This document shows, piece by piece, positions 1 through 9,937 of a DNA stretch of 64,000 bases. The notes under the pieces are model-generated. The model had not been told where the DNA came from, did not search any database, and saw nothing but the letters and a program-made list of their open reading frames with translations. The stretch comes from Lindgomyces ingoldianus (Eukaryota > Ascomycota > Dothideomycetes > Pleosporales > Lindgomycetaceae). The stretch covers positions 319,200 to 383,199 of the forward strand of contig NW_022985195.1 of NCBI RefSeq assembly GCF_010093535.1. Direction: 5' to 3'. A program made the translations under genes and the position numbers. Each line of letters begins with the position of its first letter. The stretch's first letter is position 1.

Positions 1-1828
1 GGACCGTGAAAAAGAAAAACACTACCGTAGCAACCACAGTTGCCAGTGGTATAATTAACCACTGCCACCTCACACGAATATACGTTTGCGGACCGAATGC
101 GGAACCAGTCACATTTGTCATATTAGCATTGTTCGTACTGCGCAGAAATTCCGACAGCCCGTCTGCGAGATTGTTAACGAAAAATTGATGCGCTTCCATG
201 CTGTCGTTGGCCCAGGTGTAGTTATGTTGAAGGTAGCCATCAACGTGGCGAGTTATTTCGTAATTGAAGTAATGACGAGAACGCGGGCCGAGGGCGAATG
301 TGCCAGGTGGGTCTCCGGCAACGGCAAGAAGGTCTGCGAATGGTGCGTCGGTTGCGGTTGAAGGCATAGTTGCGTTTCCTTTGGTTTTGAGTGGGAGTTT
401 GGTGATTGTTTGGGTCTTTGCGTGGCCCTTACTGATGGTGTTTTTTTGATACGAATGAACACAGAAGGTCAGACGGCAGAGACTGATTGTTGCTTTGATG
501 TCCCCACATAGGCCAACGTTTCGGGTGGAAGTGAAGTTCGATGTCATGTTGAAGCTCACCATTCGAAAGACGGAATCAAAGCTCTCGTAGGTTGGCTCCC
601 CATCAACGAACTTTGATTCCGTGATGTCAGTTCCAAACGTTGGCGCGGTCCAATTAAGAAAGTCGATATCGCTTTGTTGGATGCAAGCATCGCCCAAAAC
701 GGTAATACTATAATCGGGGTATATATCGTCTTTTACCGTACAATTCCCGAGAACACTTTCATTATTCAGCTTGGTACCATTGTAGCTTGGCGGTCCAGTC
801 AACGTGCTATTCTTGCTGGCTAGTAAGGCTTTCTGGAAAGCATCGCGGTCTCCAATTGTGTGATAGAAGTCACCATGCTTTAGTCCATCCACGTTACGTA
901 TCTTGAAAACGCAGTCCAAGCCTTTATCGACACTAACGTCGTGACTTTCGCAGCTAGTGCATACCCCCAAAGTGGAGAAGTCTGGTATGGTGCACTCGTC
1001 GGTTGGACAGTGGAAGGGAGGTATGGCTTGGGACGGCACAGATTGGAGGTGGTCTTCGATATTTAACTGTAAGTTAAATTCTCCGATAGTGCCAAAATTT
1101 TTCTGAAAGCCGAAGTCAGAAAACGCATGTGACGCTGACATCCACCCTGTCTCATTCTTCAACACAGAAAGCCGAGAAGGGAACTCGAGGACTTGTTGAG
1201 CAAATGGCTCAAACAACAGTAAAAGAATGGTGAGGACGGCGCCGACAGAGGCAAGAAGTGCAGTTCCCCCTGTCTTCCATAGGAAGACTAGAGAGCCCCA
1301 TGGACCTCTACTTGCGTCGTCGAATACCTGAAGTTCGTTCAAATTTCGAGGTTTCTGGAAATATGCCCATTTCAACTGGCTAATACATTCGGCGATTGTG
1401 ACTAACAGAGCGGTTTTCGCGATTGTGGAGAAGACGGCGATGAGGGAGTTGGGCTGAATCGGGAGATTCCAGTCTGGGAGTGCTCTGTTATGCATCGAAA
1501 ACATGATGGCTGCGATCAACGCGACACAGAGAATTGAGAGGCAAAGTCCTCCAGCTTCCCACCACCAATTAAATCGTAGATGGCGTCTCCATGATGGACG
1601 AGAATGAGGTTTTTCGAAATGTTCTTGGGACATGGAAACGGATCTGGACTGGTCTTCCATCTTGGTCGAGGAGGCTGAACTTTTCGACGTTGTTGCAGGC
1701 GTTAGGGGTGGAGGAGACAGCTGCGTTTCAAATTCAGGGGAATTCTGGCCGTCAAGTAAGGTCTGGTCCGAAACCAAGGCCGTATATTCTCCATGAGAAT
1801 GGCGAGATATCCGCGTCAAGTCCGCCAT
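1..1828 (-). CDS. DUF3176 multi-pass membrane protein, C-terminus cut by window edge
   Basis: An open minus-strand frame of about 609 codons starts at the ATG at 1828-1826 and runs off the left edge without a stop. An in-frame TGA lies just upstream of this ATG, which fixes the start. An N-terminal Ser/Thr/Pro-rich tail of about 90 residues precedes an RFNWWWEAGG motif and a first membrane helix. The stretch around PDWNLPIQPNSLIAVFST and then SQLKWAYF is the hallmark of the fungal DUF3176 family. Two further hydrophobic segments follow. Next comes a large Cys- and N-glycosylation-rich loop (many NxT/S sites), presumably extracellular, and a last helix at the window edge. The family's function is unknown. 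No introns are needed. Confidence in the family is high; there is no basis for a specific role. Confidence 0.85.
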   Translation of the reverse strand, partial: MADLTRISRHSHGEYTALVSDQTLLDGQNSPEFETQLSPPPLTPATTSKSSASSTKMEDQSRSVSMSQEHFEKPHSRPSWRRHLRFNWWWEAGGLCLSILCVALIAAIMFSMHNRALPDWNLPIQPNSLIAVFSTIAKTALLVTIAECISQLKWAYFQKPRNLNELQVFDDASRGPWGSLVFLWKTGGTALLASVGAVLTILLLLFEPFAQQVLEFPSRLSVLKNETGWMSASHAFSDFGFQKNFGTIGEFNLQLNIEDHLQSVPSQAIPPFHCPTDECTIPDFSTLGVCTSCESHDVSVDKGLDCVFKIRNVDGLKHGDFYHTIGDRDAFQKALLASKNSTLTGPPSYNGTKLNNESVLGNCTVKDDIYPDYSITVLGDACIQQSDIDFLNWTAPTFGTDITESKFVDGEPTYESFDSVFRMVSFNMTSNFTSTRNVGLCGDIKATISLCRLTFCVHSYQKNTISKGHAKTQTITKLPLKTKGNATMPSTATDAPFADLLAVAGDPPGTFALGPRSRHYFNYEITRHVDGYLQHNYTWANDSMEAHQFFVNNLADGLSEFLRSTNNANMTNVTGSAFGPQTYIRVRWQWLIIPLATVVATVVFFFFTV

Positions 1829-4100
1829 CTTTCAAAAATCCGTTACAGAATGCGGGAAGGGGGGACCCGGACAGTGCGCAGAATATGGAAGCGCGGAGGT
1901 TGACTTTAACAACACAGATGCGAGTTTCACGTCTCTTATCTGCATGCCGTGGCGCTAAACAGGGTCAGAAAGCTTCCAAATTATCAGTTTTTAGGGGCAT
2001 TCGCTTACTGGCTTTTCCGAGTTGATTGCTCAGATGTTGATCAGTTGGGGCCAAATGTGCAAAATGCATTGCACCGCCCCTGTCGTAATGCGAAAGTCTT
2101 GCCAATCATTAAGCAGACGGTCAGCGCCAATAATACTAGGGGGGTATCACGAAGTATCTTTGTTCAGCGCTGGGGCATCCAAGAGATTAGGGTCCTCGAA
2201 TAAATGTGCCCCAGTCCATACATCGCTTGACTGCTGGTATTTTCACTGGGATAGAATATGTTGGATGGGAATTCAGCGGCAGTAATACTCAGCTAATATC
2301 GCCGACTAACTAACCTCACTTGATTTCCTCTTTTGATTAGCGCCGCATCTCCGGTTTTGTAAGCAAATATTCACTCGGCTCAACTTCGGCTCAGTCGGCA
2401 GCTATCAGATTACACCCACTGCTCCGGATACTTTGGGCTCACCCTTCTATCCAAACTCCGTTAGCCAGCCCAATTATAGAAAATAGTGGACAATCCTTAT
2501 TATTATTTTCTATCAACTCTGCGCGAAATATAGACTTAGGAATGAGCGGACAATGAAGTCTAGAATGGGCTACGCGGTGAGGATGGCAGCAATGGCCCAG
2601 AAATAGGCCATTTTATGGGATGTAACAGAACTGGGTCACTCATGCAGGACGGCCATACAAAGGCTAGTTCAAGTTTCTGGTATTAACTGATTGCCGAGCG
2701 CATCCTCTTTCTAAGGCCAGTCTCTTCCTCAGCGGTCATCCTCCCTGTAAGCCGCCAGCCTCTTTCTCAGCGGCCAGCCTCTTTTTATGCAGCCAGCCTC
2801 TAGGCAGTCATCCTCTTTCTAAGCGAGTCCAACGAAATTTGGCGGCCTCTCCTGCCTTTACTCCCGTTGTTCGCAACGAAAACACTTGCTTAGCCGTTCA
2901 AGATTGCCGCGAGGTCTGGATAAGCAATATACTCTTTCTACTAGACTAATCCTACCAAATTCCATTTTCACTTGTAAACCTGCGCATATAGTGTTGAAAA
3001 CTAAGCGATGACTAAGCGATCCGGAGAATGTGGCGGTGCTTCCCTGAGCAGCGCCTAAGCAAGCTCGGACTGGCCCAAATCTGAGACAGCGGGTGTCACG
3101 GGTTCGAGCCACTACCTCCTATGCGCTATGGCACATTGGCACCGACGATAAAAGAGCTTTGGTGTCGTGAATATGCCTCCAAGAGACTCAACACCACTAG
3201 TGGTTGATCGCAGGACCAAAATTCAGCCTATACGACATCCCATCGTCCTCGAACCCAAGATAATTCCTCGAGCATGAATTCCGAGCCTCTGGCAGCCGAC
3301 ATGAGAGTGGTACGCAAAGGAGTGGAGGTGGTGAGGGTCAGACAAGTTTGTTGCCGAATGGTATTGCCCAACCTCGATGAGGACTCTAGATGGTTGGCCA
3401 AAAAGCTGGCTTAGAACAGGCAAGGAGGACGAGAATGGTTGCAGGAGAGCATTAGTGCGAATAAAAGACGTCGGAATGTAGAGTGGATTGGTGGTGGCTT
3501 CAGAGAGAACGGCAGATGCGTCGTTCATCATGTTAGCTACTCTGTGGCTTGATGCATCTTTGAGCACCAGCCACCACTTGGTCATTACCCCGAAAAGGGG
3601 GAAGGTGCCCAGCCTCATGGCTACTTGTATTTTCTACTCAGAGAATCCAAAAGATTAGATATAAATCGAAACCGTCCATGCGTCCAAACAGTGTAGTCGG
3701 ACTGGACCGACTGCTTGATCTCTGAAGACTGACGGAATAGTCCAAACTATAGAAGAATCTGATGAAGGGGAACCCAGTGATAGTTCAATGGACTTCGATG
3801 ATGGGGAGTGGAATGATGGGAACACGAATGAAATGAGTCTGATGTGGGAGCCATGCAAGAAGCCAACAGAAGGCAATCAAATTTTTTTTTTTTTTAAGAG
3901 AATTGGGTTATACCTGAAGCATAGCTTCAAAGTGGCTCATTCAGGGGTAATTCCTCTGCCCCTGCAAACAACACGGAGAGTGCCTTTCAGCTTTCAGCCA
4001 TTATGTTCCTTCATTTCCGATCGCGAATGGATAAGAAGGGAACGTGGAGCATGCAAGATTTATGTCCCCAAAGGTCTTTGATTGCGTTTGATTTGAAAAC
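1829..4100. other. Intergenic stretch, no supported gene
   Basis: This 2.3-kb gap separates two divergently oriented genes. It holds a degenerate short tandem repeat near 2.7-2.8 kb, a tRNA-like B-box (GGTTCGAGCC near 3.1 kb) without a foldable tRNA, and a T-rich run near 3.88 kb. A minus-strand open frame of 131 codons (3223-3618) resembles nothing I recognise and has no splice or promoter support. Confidence 0.6.
2699..2825. repeat. Degenerate ~19-bp tandem repeat
   Basis: About seven imperfect copies of a unit close to TCTTTCTCAGCGGCCAGCC are read along the plus strand. Copies differ by substitutions and small indels, so this is an old minisatellite or a decayed repeat remnant in non-coding DNA. 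Confidence 0.6.
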
Positions 4101-6383
4101 ATGAGCAACTTCCTCGTCGTCTGTCACTGGATTTTTACCTCTTTTGCTTTCCATCTGAATGGATACTCTCTGCTTCAAAGCACCTTCGGAGCTTCATGTT
4201 GCTCATTTGCATTCATCATTGGTATGAAAGCTGGCTTCTCGGCTTGGGAAACAGTCGGAGAGCCAGTTGTGAATTTTTGCAGCCTTGCAAAATGGGCAGT
4301 TCATCGTCTATGGTCACCAATTTATGACCTCAAAAAGGCTGCAATAGAACTCAATGCCAACAAAAGCTCCGAAGAACCGCAGGTGATTAGCGACATTCTA
4401 CCACAATGTCCTGATTCGGATTCGATCTTGGATTACCGGCCTTTGAATTCGAGTCTAAGAGAAATCCGACTGATGAAACTTCATCCATCTCAAAGCAATG
4501 AGGTGATATCTTGCGACTTGATCCACTTATCATTGGAAGAGGCTTCGAAACTTCAGTATCATGCTCTGTCCTATTGTTGGGATGACACCAACGTTCCCAC
4601 GATTCCCGGCACTTGTCATCCAGCCATTCTTTGCAACGAATACCGCAAACCAGTCACACTCAGCCTCCTCCTAGCACTTGCAAGAATGCGCCAGAGCGGT
4701 TGCCAGTATGTTTGGGCCGATCAAATCTGCATCAATCAATCCGACAATGTCGAAAAGGAGCATCAGATTGCTCTCATGCATGGCATCTACACGCTTGCTT
4801 CGGTAGTCTTTGTCTGGCTTGGAGAAGACACCAACACGAAATCAGCCGCTCGAGGCATTGCCATGGCACGGAAAGTCGCAAAGTCGACAGAAGAAACACA
4901 AATTTTAACCGCGCCAGAGAAGTTTCTGCAGATGACCAGTGAAGTCTGCGCAGCCTATGGGATACCTGATATCAAGGAACTGCCGGATTATCTTGAAATG
5001 ATGAACTTGGTTCGAAGGCCATGGTTCCGTCGTTCGTGGGTCGTTCAAGAGATTGCATTGAGACCAACGCGGGCCGTGGTACATTGCGGGAGCGCAGAGA
5101 TTCCCTACTGGGACCTAGCACGGGCACTCACTTGCGGTACACAGATTGAGATCCCGTCTCAGGCGAGTGAAGAGGAGGCTTTGGCGTTTACCGCAATGCA
5201 GAGGGCGTCTGCGGCAATCCACAGTACATGGCTGCGGCCATCAAGCGCATTGCGGGATGTTTTAAGCCAACATCAGTTTTGCTTGGCAAAAGAACCAAAA
5301 GACAAAGTTAACGCCTTTTTGTCACTAGCGGGCGATGTCAGCCCTGATGGGGGAAAGGAGAAGATGGTGTTGAAAGCTAATTGCAATCCGCTGGTCAGTG
5401 CCCGGGAATGGTACAAAGAAGTTGCCATTAGGATGTTTGAGTTTTATCCAGAACTTGACCTGTTAAGTGTATTGAGCAGTGCGGAATGCGGCAGTGAAGA
5501 AGCGAAAGCTTTCGGGTTGGACAATTTGCCGTCATGGGTCCCGAATTGGTTTGCTTCTACCTCCAAGTCGGCTTCATTCACCTGCCGAGGGTTGTATGGT
5601 GAACCATTTGGTGACTATTCAGCGTCAAAAGGTTCCGAAGTTGAAGTTGAGATTGGAGCAAACAACGATCATTTGGCTCTGGTGGGAGTCCTTCTCGACA
5701 CCGTCATCAAGGTCAGCGAGCCTTTTACAGATAAAATACTCAGCTGCCAGGATACCATCAAGGCCGTAACTCACTATCGAAGCCTTGAGAAGATTTGTAG
5801 GATCAAGGAGCCATACGTGACTGGCGAGTCTGGTTTTGATGCTTATTGTGCCACTCTGACGACTGACGGAGAAGAGCATCTGTCCAAGGTGGATCAATTA
5901 ATTGACCAACTAGCAACGAAGAAGCTAGATAGGGAAGTCAACTTTGATTCATGGTCAAGCCAGTATGTCTTTCACTTGGCAAGTCTGGAGAATAGCGCCA
6001 TGGCCCGGCGCCTCCGCATATCCATGATCAGGTTTCCACTGCTATACCTTTTGGTCACGGTCACTGGCTCAATGTTACGCAGTCTGCTGGCAATACTTCG
6101 AGGACAAGACATGGCCATGAATCGGTCCAATACTTTCCTTCGCAGATTGACAATGTCAACAAAGAATCGAAGGATGATTCGAACAAAAGGGGGATACTTT
6201 GGATTAGCGCCAGATGGAGTGAAGGAGGGAGATATGATTGCGGTGTTCAAGGGCGGTCGAGTGCCTTTGATTCTTCGTCCATGTGAGAGCATGTATCAGG
6301 TCGTTGGAGATGCGTATGTTCATGGCATTATGAAGGGGGAGGGGTTTGAAGAGTCGCAGTGCAGGAAGATCTGGCTGTGTTGA
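4101..6383 (+). CDS. HET-domain protein (heterokaryon incompatibility), 760 aa
   Basis: A single-exon protein carries the three blocks of the HET domain (PF06985). These are the ALSYCW motif near residue 152 (here followed by DD rather than the usual G), the WADQICINQ block near residue 204 with the following hydrophobic VFVWLGED segment, and the PWFRRSWVVQEI block near residue 305. A family-typical C-terminal segment (YFGLAPDGVKEGD ... PLILRP) closes the protein. HET proteins act in the cytoplasm in allorecognition and can trigger compartment death when paired with an incompatible partner. The first 40 residues are hydrophobic and atypical, so Met42 (MKAGFSAW, about position 4224) could be the true start. 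The gene lies tail-to-tail with a second HET gene. The specific partner cannot be read from sequence. Confidence 0.88.
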   Translation: MSNFLVVCHWIFTSFAFHLNGYSLLQSTFGASCCSFAFIIGMKAGFSAWETVGEPVVNFCSLAKWAVHRLWSPIYDLKKAAIELNANKSSEEPQVISDILPQCPDSDSILDYRPLNSSLREIRLMKLHPSQSNEVISCDLIHLSLEEASKLQYHALSYCWDDTNVPTIPGTCHPAILCNEYRKPVTLSLLLALARMRQSGCQYVWADQICINQSDNVEKEHQIALMHGIYTLASVVFVWLGEDTNTKSAARGIAMARKVAKSTEETQILTAPEKFLQMTSEVCAAYGIPDIKELPDYLEMMNLVRRPWFRRSWVVQEIALRPTRAVVHCGSAEIPYWDLARALTCGTQIEIPSQASEEEALAFTAMQRASAAIHSTWLRPSSALRDVLSQHQFCLAKEPKDKVNAFLSLAGDVSPDGGKEKMVLKANCNPLVSAREWYKEVAIRMFEFYPELDLLSVLSSAECGSEEAKAFGLDNLPSWVPNWFASTSKSASFTCRGLYGEPFGDYSASKGSEVEVEIGANNDHLALVGVLLDTVIKVSEPFTDKILSCQDTIKAVTHYRSLEKICRIKEPYVTGESGFDAYCATLTTDGEEHLSKVDQLIDQLATKKLDREVNFDSWSSQYVFHLASLENSAMARRLRISMIRFPLLYLLVTVTGSMLRSLLAILRGQDMAMNRSNTFLRRLTMSTKNRRMIRTKGGYFGLAPDGVKEGDMIAVFKGGRVPLILRPCESMYQVVGDAYVHGIMKGEGFEESQCRKIWLC

Positions 6384-7099
6384 GGTTTGGTGGAGAATTG
6401 AGCTAACGTTGAACCACAGCTTCCCGTGGAGGCGAATGCGAATTTCAGTATGGGATATTCACATATACACTATAATTAGAAGCATTTAACGGATTTTAGA
6501 CAGAACGTAAGTTGTCAAATTATGTGAGTCTTATGGCCTCAGGCAACCGCTTAGTCAGAGGAGGCCCACTGTGGCGCGTATCAGTTGAGGGGGCTGTATG
6601 CCTCTCTCTCTCTCAAGCATCTCAATCCGAAATCTATGACGCTCTGATCCCTGATATCTATTGCAGCTTAAGTGTCACATTATGTATATAGAACACAAGA
6701 ATAAACATTAGTAGTAGTAGTAGTAGTAGTAGTAGCCTACAAATCCTTTGGAAGAGATTAGAATACATGAATCCATCCATCCATCCTCTATAACGTTACT
6801 TGGCCAGTAGTTTTTAAAGGCAAGGATAAACGAGCTTAAAGGCCTAAAACTAGACCATGTGTCAAGAACTGAACCAGTGAGAATGGAAATGATACGAATC
6901 TAGGATGCTAGTTATCCCAGATTCAAACTAATTCTCGACTTAGGCTTGACCAGGCTCCCAAGACCTATTCAGGATTGCATAGCCACAGGGTCAGGTTACT
7001 TAGTCACTGCTCAGTTTTAAACCCTTGTATGCTCAGGTTCGAAAGCGGAAATGGAATTTGGTGGGGTCAATTTTCCCCATAGAGAACATCGCTTACTAT
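6384..7099. other. Intergenic region between convergent HET genes
   Basis: This is the shared 3' region of the two convergent HET genes. It contains a (TAG)9 microsatellite and a short CCAT/ATCC-rich run near 6775. No coding signal is seen. Confidence 0.6.
6709..6735. repeat. (TAG)9 trinucleotide microsatellite
   Basis: Nine perfect TAG units in non-coding DNA, likely to vary in length between strains. Confidence 0.95.
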
Positions 7100-9526
7100 T
7101 CATCCAAGAGCCAGATTGATCACTTCCTTGGCAACCTTCTCCCAAGCACTCATCTCCACCCTCCCAAGTGCCTTCCGATACGCCACTCCCTCTCGCCACT
7201 CCACCCACAGAACATTATAAAACTCATACAATCCCAGATGTCTCGGACACTGCTTTCGATTCCACTCCTCAAAGCAATTTTCCTCAACATCCTGGTTCTT
7301 CACCGACCCGGCTGATATCTCTACCAGCTCTACTGAAGTGTTTAAATATGTAAATATATTGTCTTCGGATGAGCTTTGGTTGATTCGTAGGGCCCCGGAC
7401 CAAGCGTCGCTGGAGTCGAGAATGTCGACGGCGGTGCAGACGGATGCAATACTGCTGTATGCTTCTCCAAGTTTGAAAAAGGCACGGCGGGTTTTGGTGT
7501 GAAGGTAGCGGGAGTTCATGGGCGGCATGTGGGCGCGGTGTTGGTCGCGGATAGGAATTGGGTATCGGAAGTCTTGGGCAGGGTCACAGTCATGTCGATA
7601 CACGATCTCGTCATTTTTGTCAATGTGCCGGGACCATCCCTTAGGAAGCTCTACTCTATTAGCATTAAGTAAAGGCTGCAATACCAGGGCTGAAACTCTG
7701 ACGGGTCTTTGTTTGCCGTATAGTGTCTCCGAGTGAGTCCAAGAAACTGTACTTCGGGTCATCCACGAACACTGCGCATTCTTATTCGGAACATCTAAAG
7801 GCTCTTTCATGTACGTGCTTGTACTTCTCCAGCTTTCTGAGTTTAATGTTCCTGACCATCCTACCCATGACCAACTCGGAAGGACCGCTTCAGGGGCTAT
7901 TCGCTTTGCGCTAATACGACGCTCAAGTACATCCCATGGCTGCCAGAGAAGAGCCGCGTCGAAGCAGAACTGTGGCAAGCCACAAATGAAGCTGCCCTCG
8001 AATATGATACTCAAGTAGGAAAGAGTTCCGGTGAAGGCATCGAGGACATCTTCTGGAAACGTTAGGTCTCGCCGATTGTACATGGATACTAGACGCGAGT
8101 ATCTGAACATATCTGGCCAAGGGGTGCAGTCAAAGCCAGTCCGTGGTATAGTGATATATTGAGATCGGGGTTTGGGGTTGCTCAATGGGGGCCTTCGGTC
8201 ATCCTCGAGAACGGAAAGATCCTGTCCCTCATGCCAAGCAGCACAGCCGCATTCCCAGTTTACGGTGTCGTCATGGAAGAGCAGTCTTCGGGGAGCAAAT
8301 AAATGTTCTTGGAAGGTCCAGCCTCGAGAATACCATTTGCTCCGCATCAACTTTCTTGCATGGCCTAACATGAATTGACGGTTACTTTGACGAAGGAAGA
8401 AATCTGTTTTATCTGAACCGCAGTTGGATAGGACCCTTCGGTCGCCATAAAGTCCATCTGCTGCATCTTCATTCTGCGCTGCAAAGATTGTGAAGAAAGA
8501 GTTAGCATAAATTTTGTCCATCGCATTCAGCTGGCACTGTTTCGCAATGCTGTCGTCCTGAACAATGCAATATCTGTCTACCCACAGATAGCGCTCGCCG
8601 AGACCAAGCACTAGATCTATTGCGTCTTGGACCGTGCTAGGTAGATCAATTGGTCCGTGGGTGAGACTACCTGCTTGATAGAGGATATTGACAGTCTCTT
8701 TCGTGGTGCAAGAAGACTGGGACTGGCCCCACACGTAGCTCAAGGCAACATATCTCGTCTGTGAAGCCACGGGTACCAAACACTGTTTCTGAACGTCTAT
8801 AAGGAGCAAAGGCCCACTCCACGAGCCTTGTTCCTCTTGGCTATCCCCTTGACATAAAAGTCCATGCTGTGTGCTGCAAATTCGAAGCCAGCTGCGAAGA
8901 GCATCTAATTGGATCCCCCTAGGACTTTGTCCAAGAAGTGGTATTTTGGTCTCAGAATCGTCAGAACACTTTTCAATGTAAGGGATGAAGGGTGTAAGAT
9001 GACTGGGCATATCCACGGAGGATATACTAGAACTGTTCGTCCTTTTGAGATAGGCGGGATCTGGTGAATAAGATTCAGATTGATGCCGCTGCCGTATGCG
9101 CCCATACCAACCCAGAAAGCCAAGAGATTCTTTTGGATCTTGACTCTCACAACCCTGCCGACTATGATCAGCCACAGCTGGAAAGTCTTTGCCGGGAGGA
9201 GAATGGCTAGAAAGCTTCTGCGGGACGTTTTCCTCATAATCAAAAAGGGAGGGGCCAAATGATCCAATGGGAGAGGACGCCGTGGATTCGAGAAGCGGTG
9301 GGAAGGGCTTGGGAGGTGTTTTACTACGTTCGTCAGCCCCAGCCGCGGGAGGCCCAGGGGAATAAACACTGCCACGATAGTCGATCCAGTCTAGAAACTT
9401 GTTGCGACGGCTTGGTTTCACACGGGGGGAACGTCTTGGATCTGGTGATGGGACTGGGTCCACGGGGTGCACCCTGTCCTCGGGCTTGAATTTTTGAGAT
9501 TGATTCGAAGATGGGTGGGCACCCAT
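7100..9526 (-). CDS. HET-domain protein, 808 aa
   Basis: This is a single-exon gene. Residues 1-230 are Pro/Ser/Arg-rich and probably disordered. The HET domain follows with YVALSYVWG near residue 257, the LPSTVQDAIDLV and YLWVDRYCIVQDD block near 300-320, and the WYSRGWTFQE block near residue 398. The usual YLWVDSLC motif reads YLWVDRYC here. A long C-terminal half with WVGWSG-type motifs is common in one-module HET proteins. The predicted role is non-self recognition after hyphal fusion. It belongs to a different HET subfamily from its convergent neighbour, so the pair is not a recent duplication. Confidence 0.88.
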   Translation of the reverse strand: MGAHPSSNQSQKFKPEDRVHPVDPVPSPDPRRSPRVKPSRRNKFLDWIDYRGSVYSPGPPAAGADERSKTPPKPFPPLLESTASSPIGSFGPSLFDYEENVPQKLSSHSPPGKDFPAVADHSRQGCESQDPKESLGFLGWYGRIRQRHQSESYSPDPAYLKRTNSSSISSVDMPSHLTPFIPYIEKCSDDSETKIPLLGQSPRGIQLDALRSWLRICSTQHGLLCQGDSQEEQGSWSGPLLLIDVQKQCLVPVASQTRYVALSYVWGQSQSSCTTKETVNILYQAGSLTHGPIDLPSTVQDAIDLVLGLGERYLWVDRYCIVQDDSIAKQCQLNAMDKIYANSFFTIFAAQNEDAADGLYGDRRVLSNCGSDKTDFFLRQSNRQFMLGHARKLMRSKWYSRGWTFQEHLFAPRRLLFHDDTVNWECGCAAWHEGQDLSVLEDDRRPPLSNPKPRSQYITIPRTGFDCTPWPDMFRYSRLVSMYNRRDLTFPEDVLDAFTGTLSYLSIIFEGSFICGLPQFCFDAALLWQPWDVLERRISAKRIAPEAVLPSWSWVGWSGTLNSESWRSTSTYMKEPLDVPNKNAQCSWMTRSTVSWTHSETLYGKQRPVRVSALVLQPLLNANRVELPKGWSRHIDKNDEIVYRHDCDPAQDFRYPIPIRDQHRAHMPPMNSRYLHTKTRRAFFKLGEAYSSIASVCTAVDILDSSDAWSGALRINQSSSEDNIFTYLNTSVELVEISAGSVKNQDVEENCFEEWNRKQCPRHLGLYEFYNVLWVEWREGVAYRKALGRVEMSAWEKVAKEVINLALG

Positions 9527-9937
9527 AGCTTTGCGACTCTAGGGATTTTATTGATGGCTAGATTCTAGAGAAACTGACTAAATCATCAGTGAAAAGAGGG
9601 TGGGGAGTTCAAGAAAGCGTCTTGAGAGGCGCTGTTGCCTTGAAGGTTGGGGGGGGGTGGTTTGGAAGGGTGAGGTCTGGCAATGTTCCATTGTCGGTGG
9701 TAAGGCGTTTCTCGTATCCTGTCCACGTGCTGGCTCCGTGATTAGTCCCCGGTGTTTCGAGGTTCCAAAATTGGCAGGCACGCCTGAAGGCTCTAAAGAC
9801 TCGAATCACGAACTGGGATGGGGGTCATCCTTTAGATATAGACAAACAATTCATATTTCGTTACAAACATACTGACAAAATATCCAAGTACTCGTAGAAA
9901 GCGACGTATCGCCTGTTGAAATCCAAGCAATAATCCA
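9527..9937. other. Intergenic region, promoter side of HET gene
   Basis: About 410 bp between the start of the upstream-transcribed HET gene and the end of the next minus-strand gene. It includes a short G-run. No gene is seen. Confidence 0.5.

Noticed and set aside
3060..3120. Possible tRNA (GGTTCGAGCC B-box with an anticodon-arm-like hairpin upstream)
   Set aside because: The T-stem does not pair, no acceptor stem can be formed with the upstream sequence, and no A-box is found. At most it is a decayed tRNA-derived fragment.
3223..3618. 131-codon minus-strand frame
   Set aside because: It has no recognisable motif, no splice or promoter support, and a length within chance expectation for this composition.
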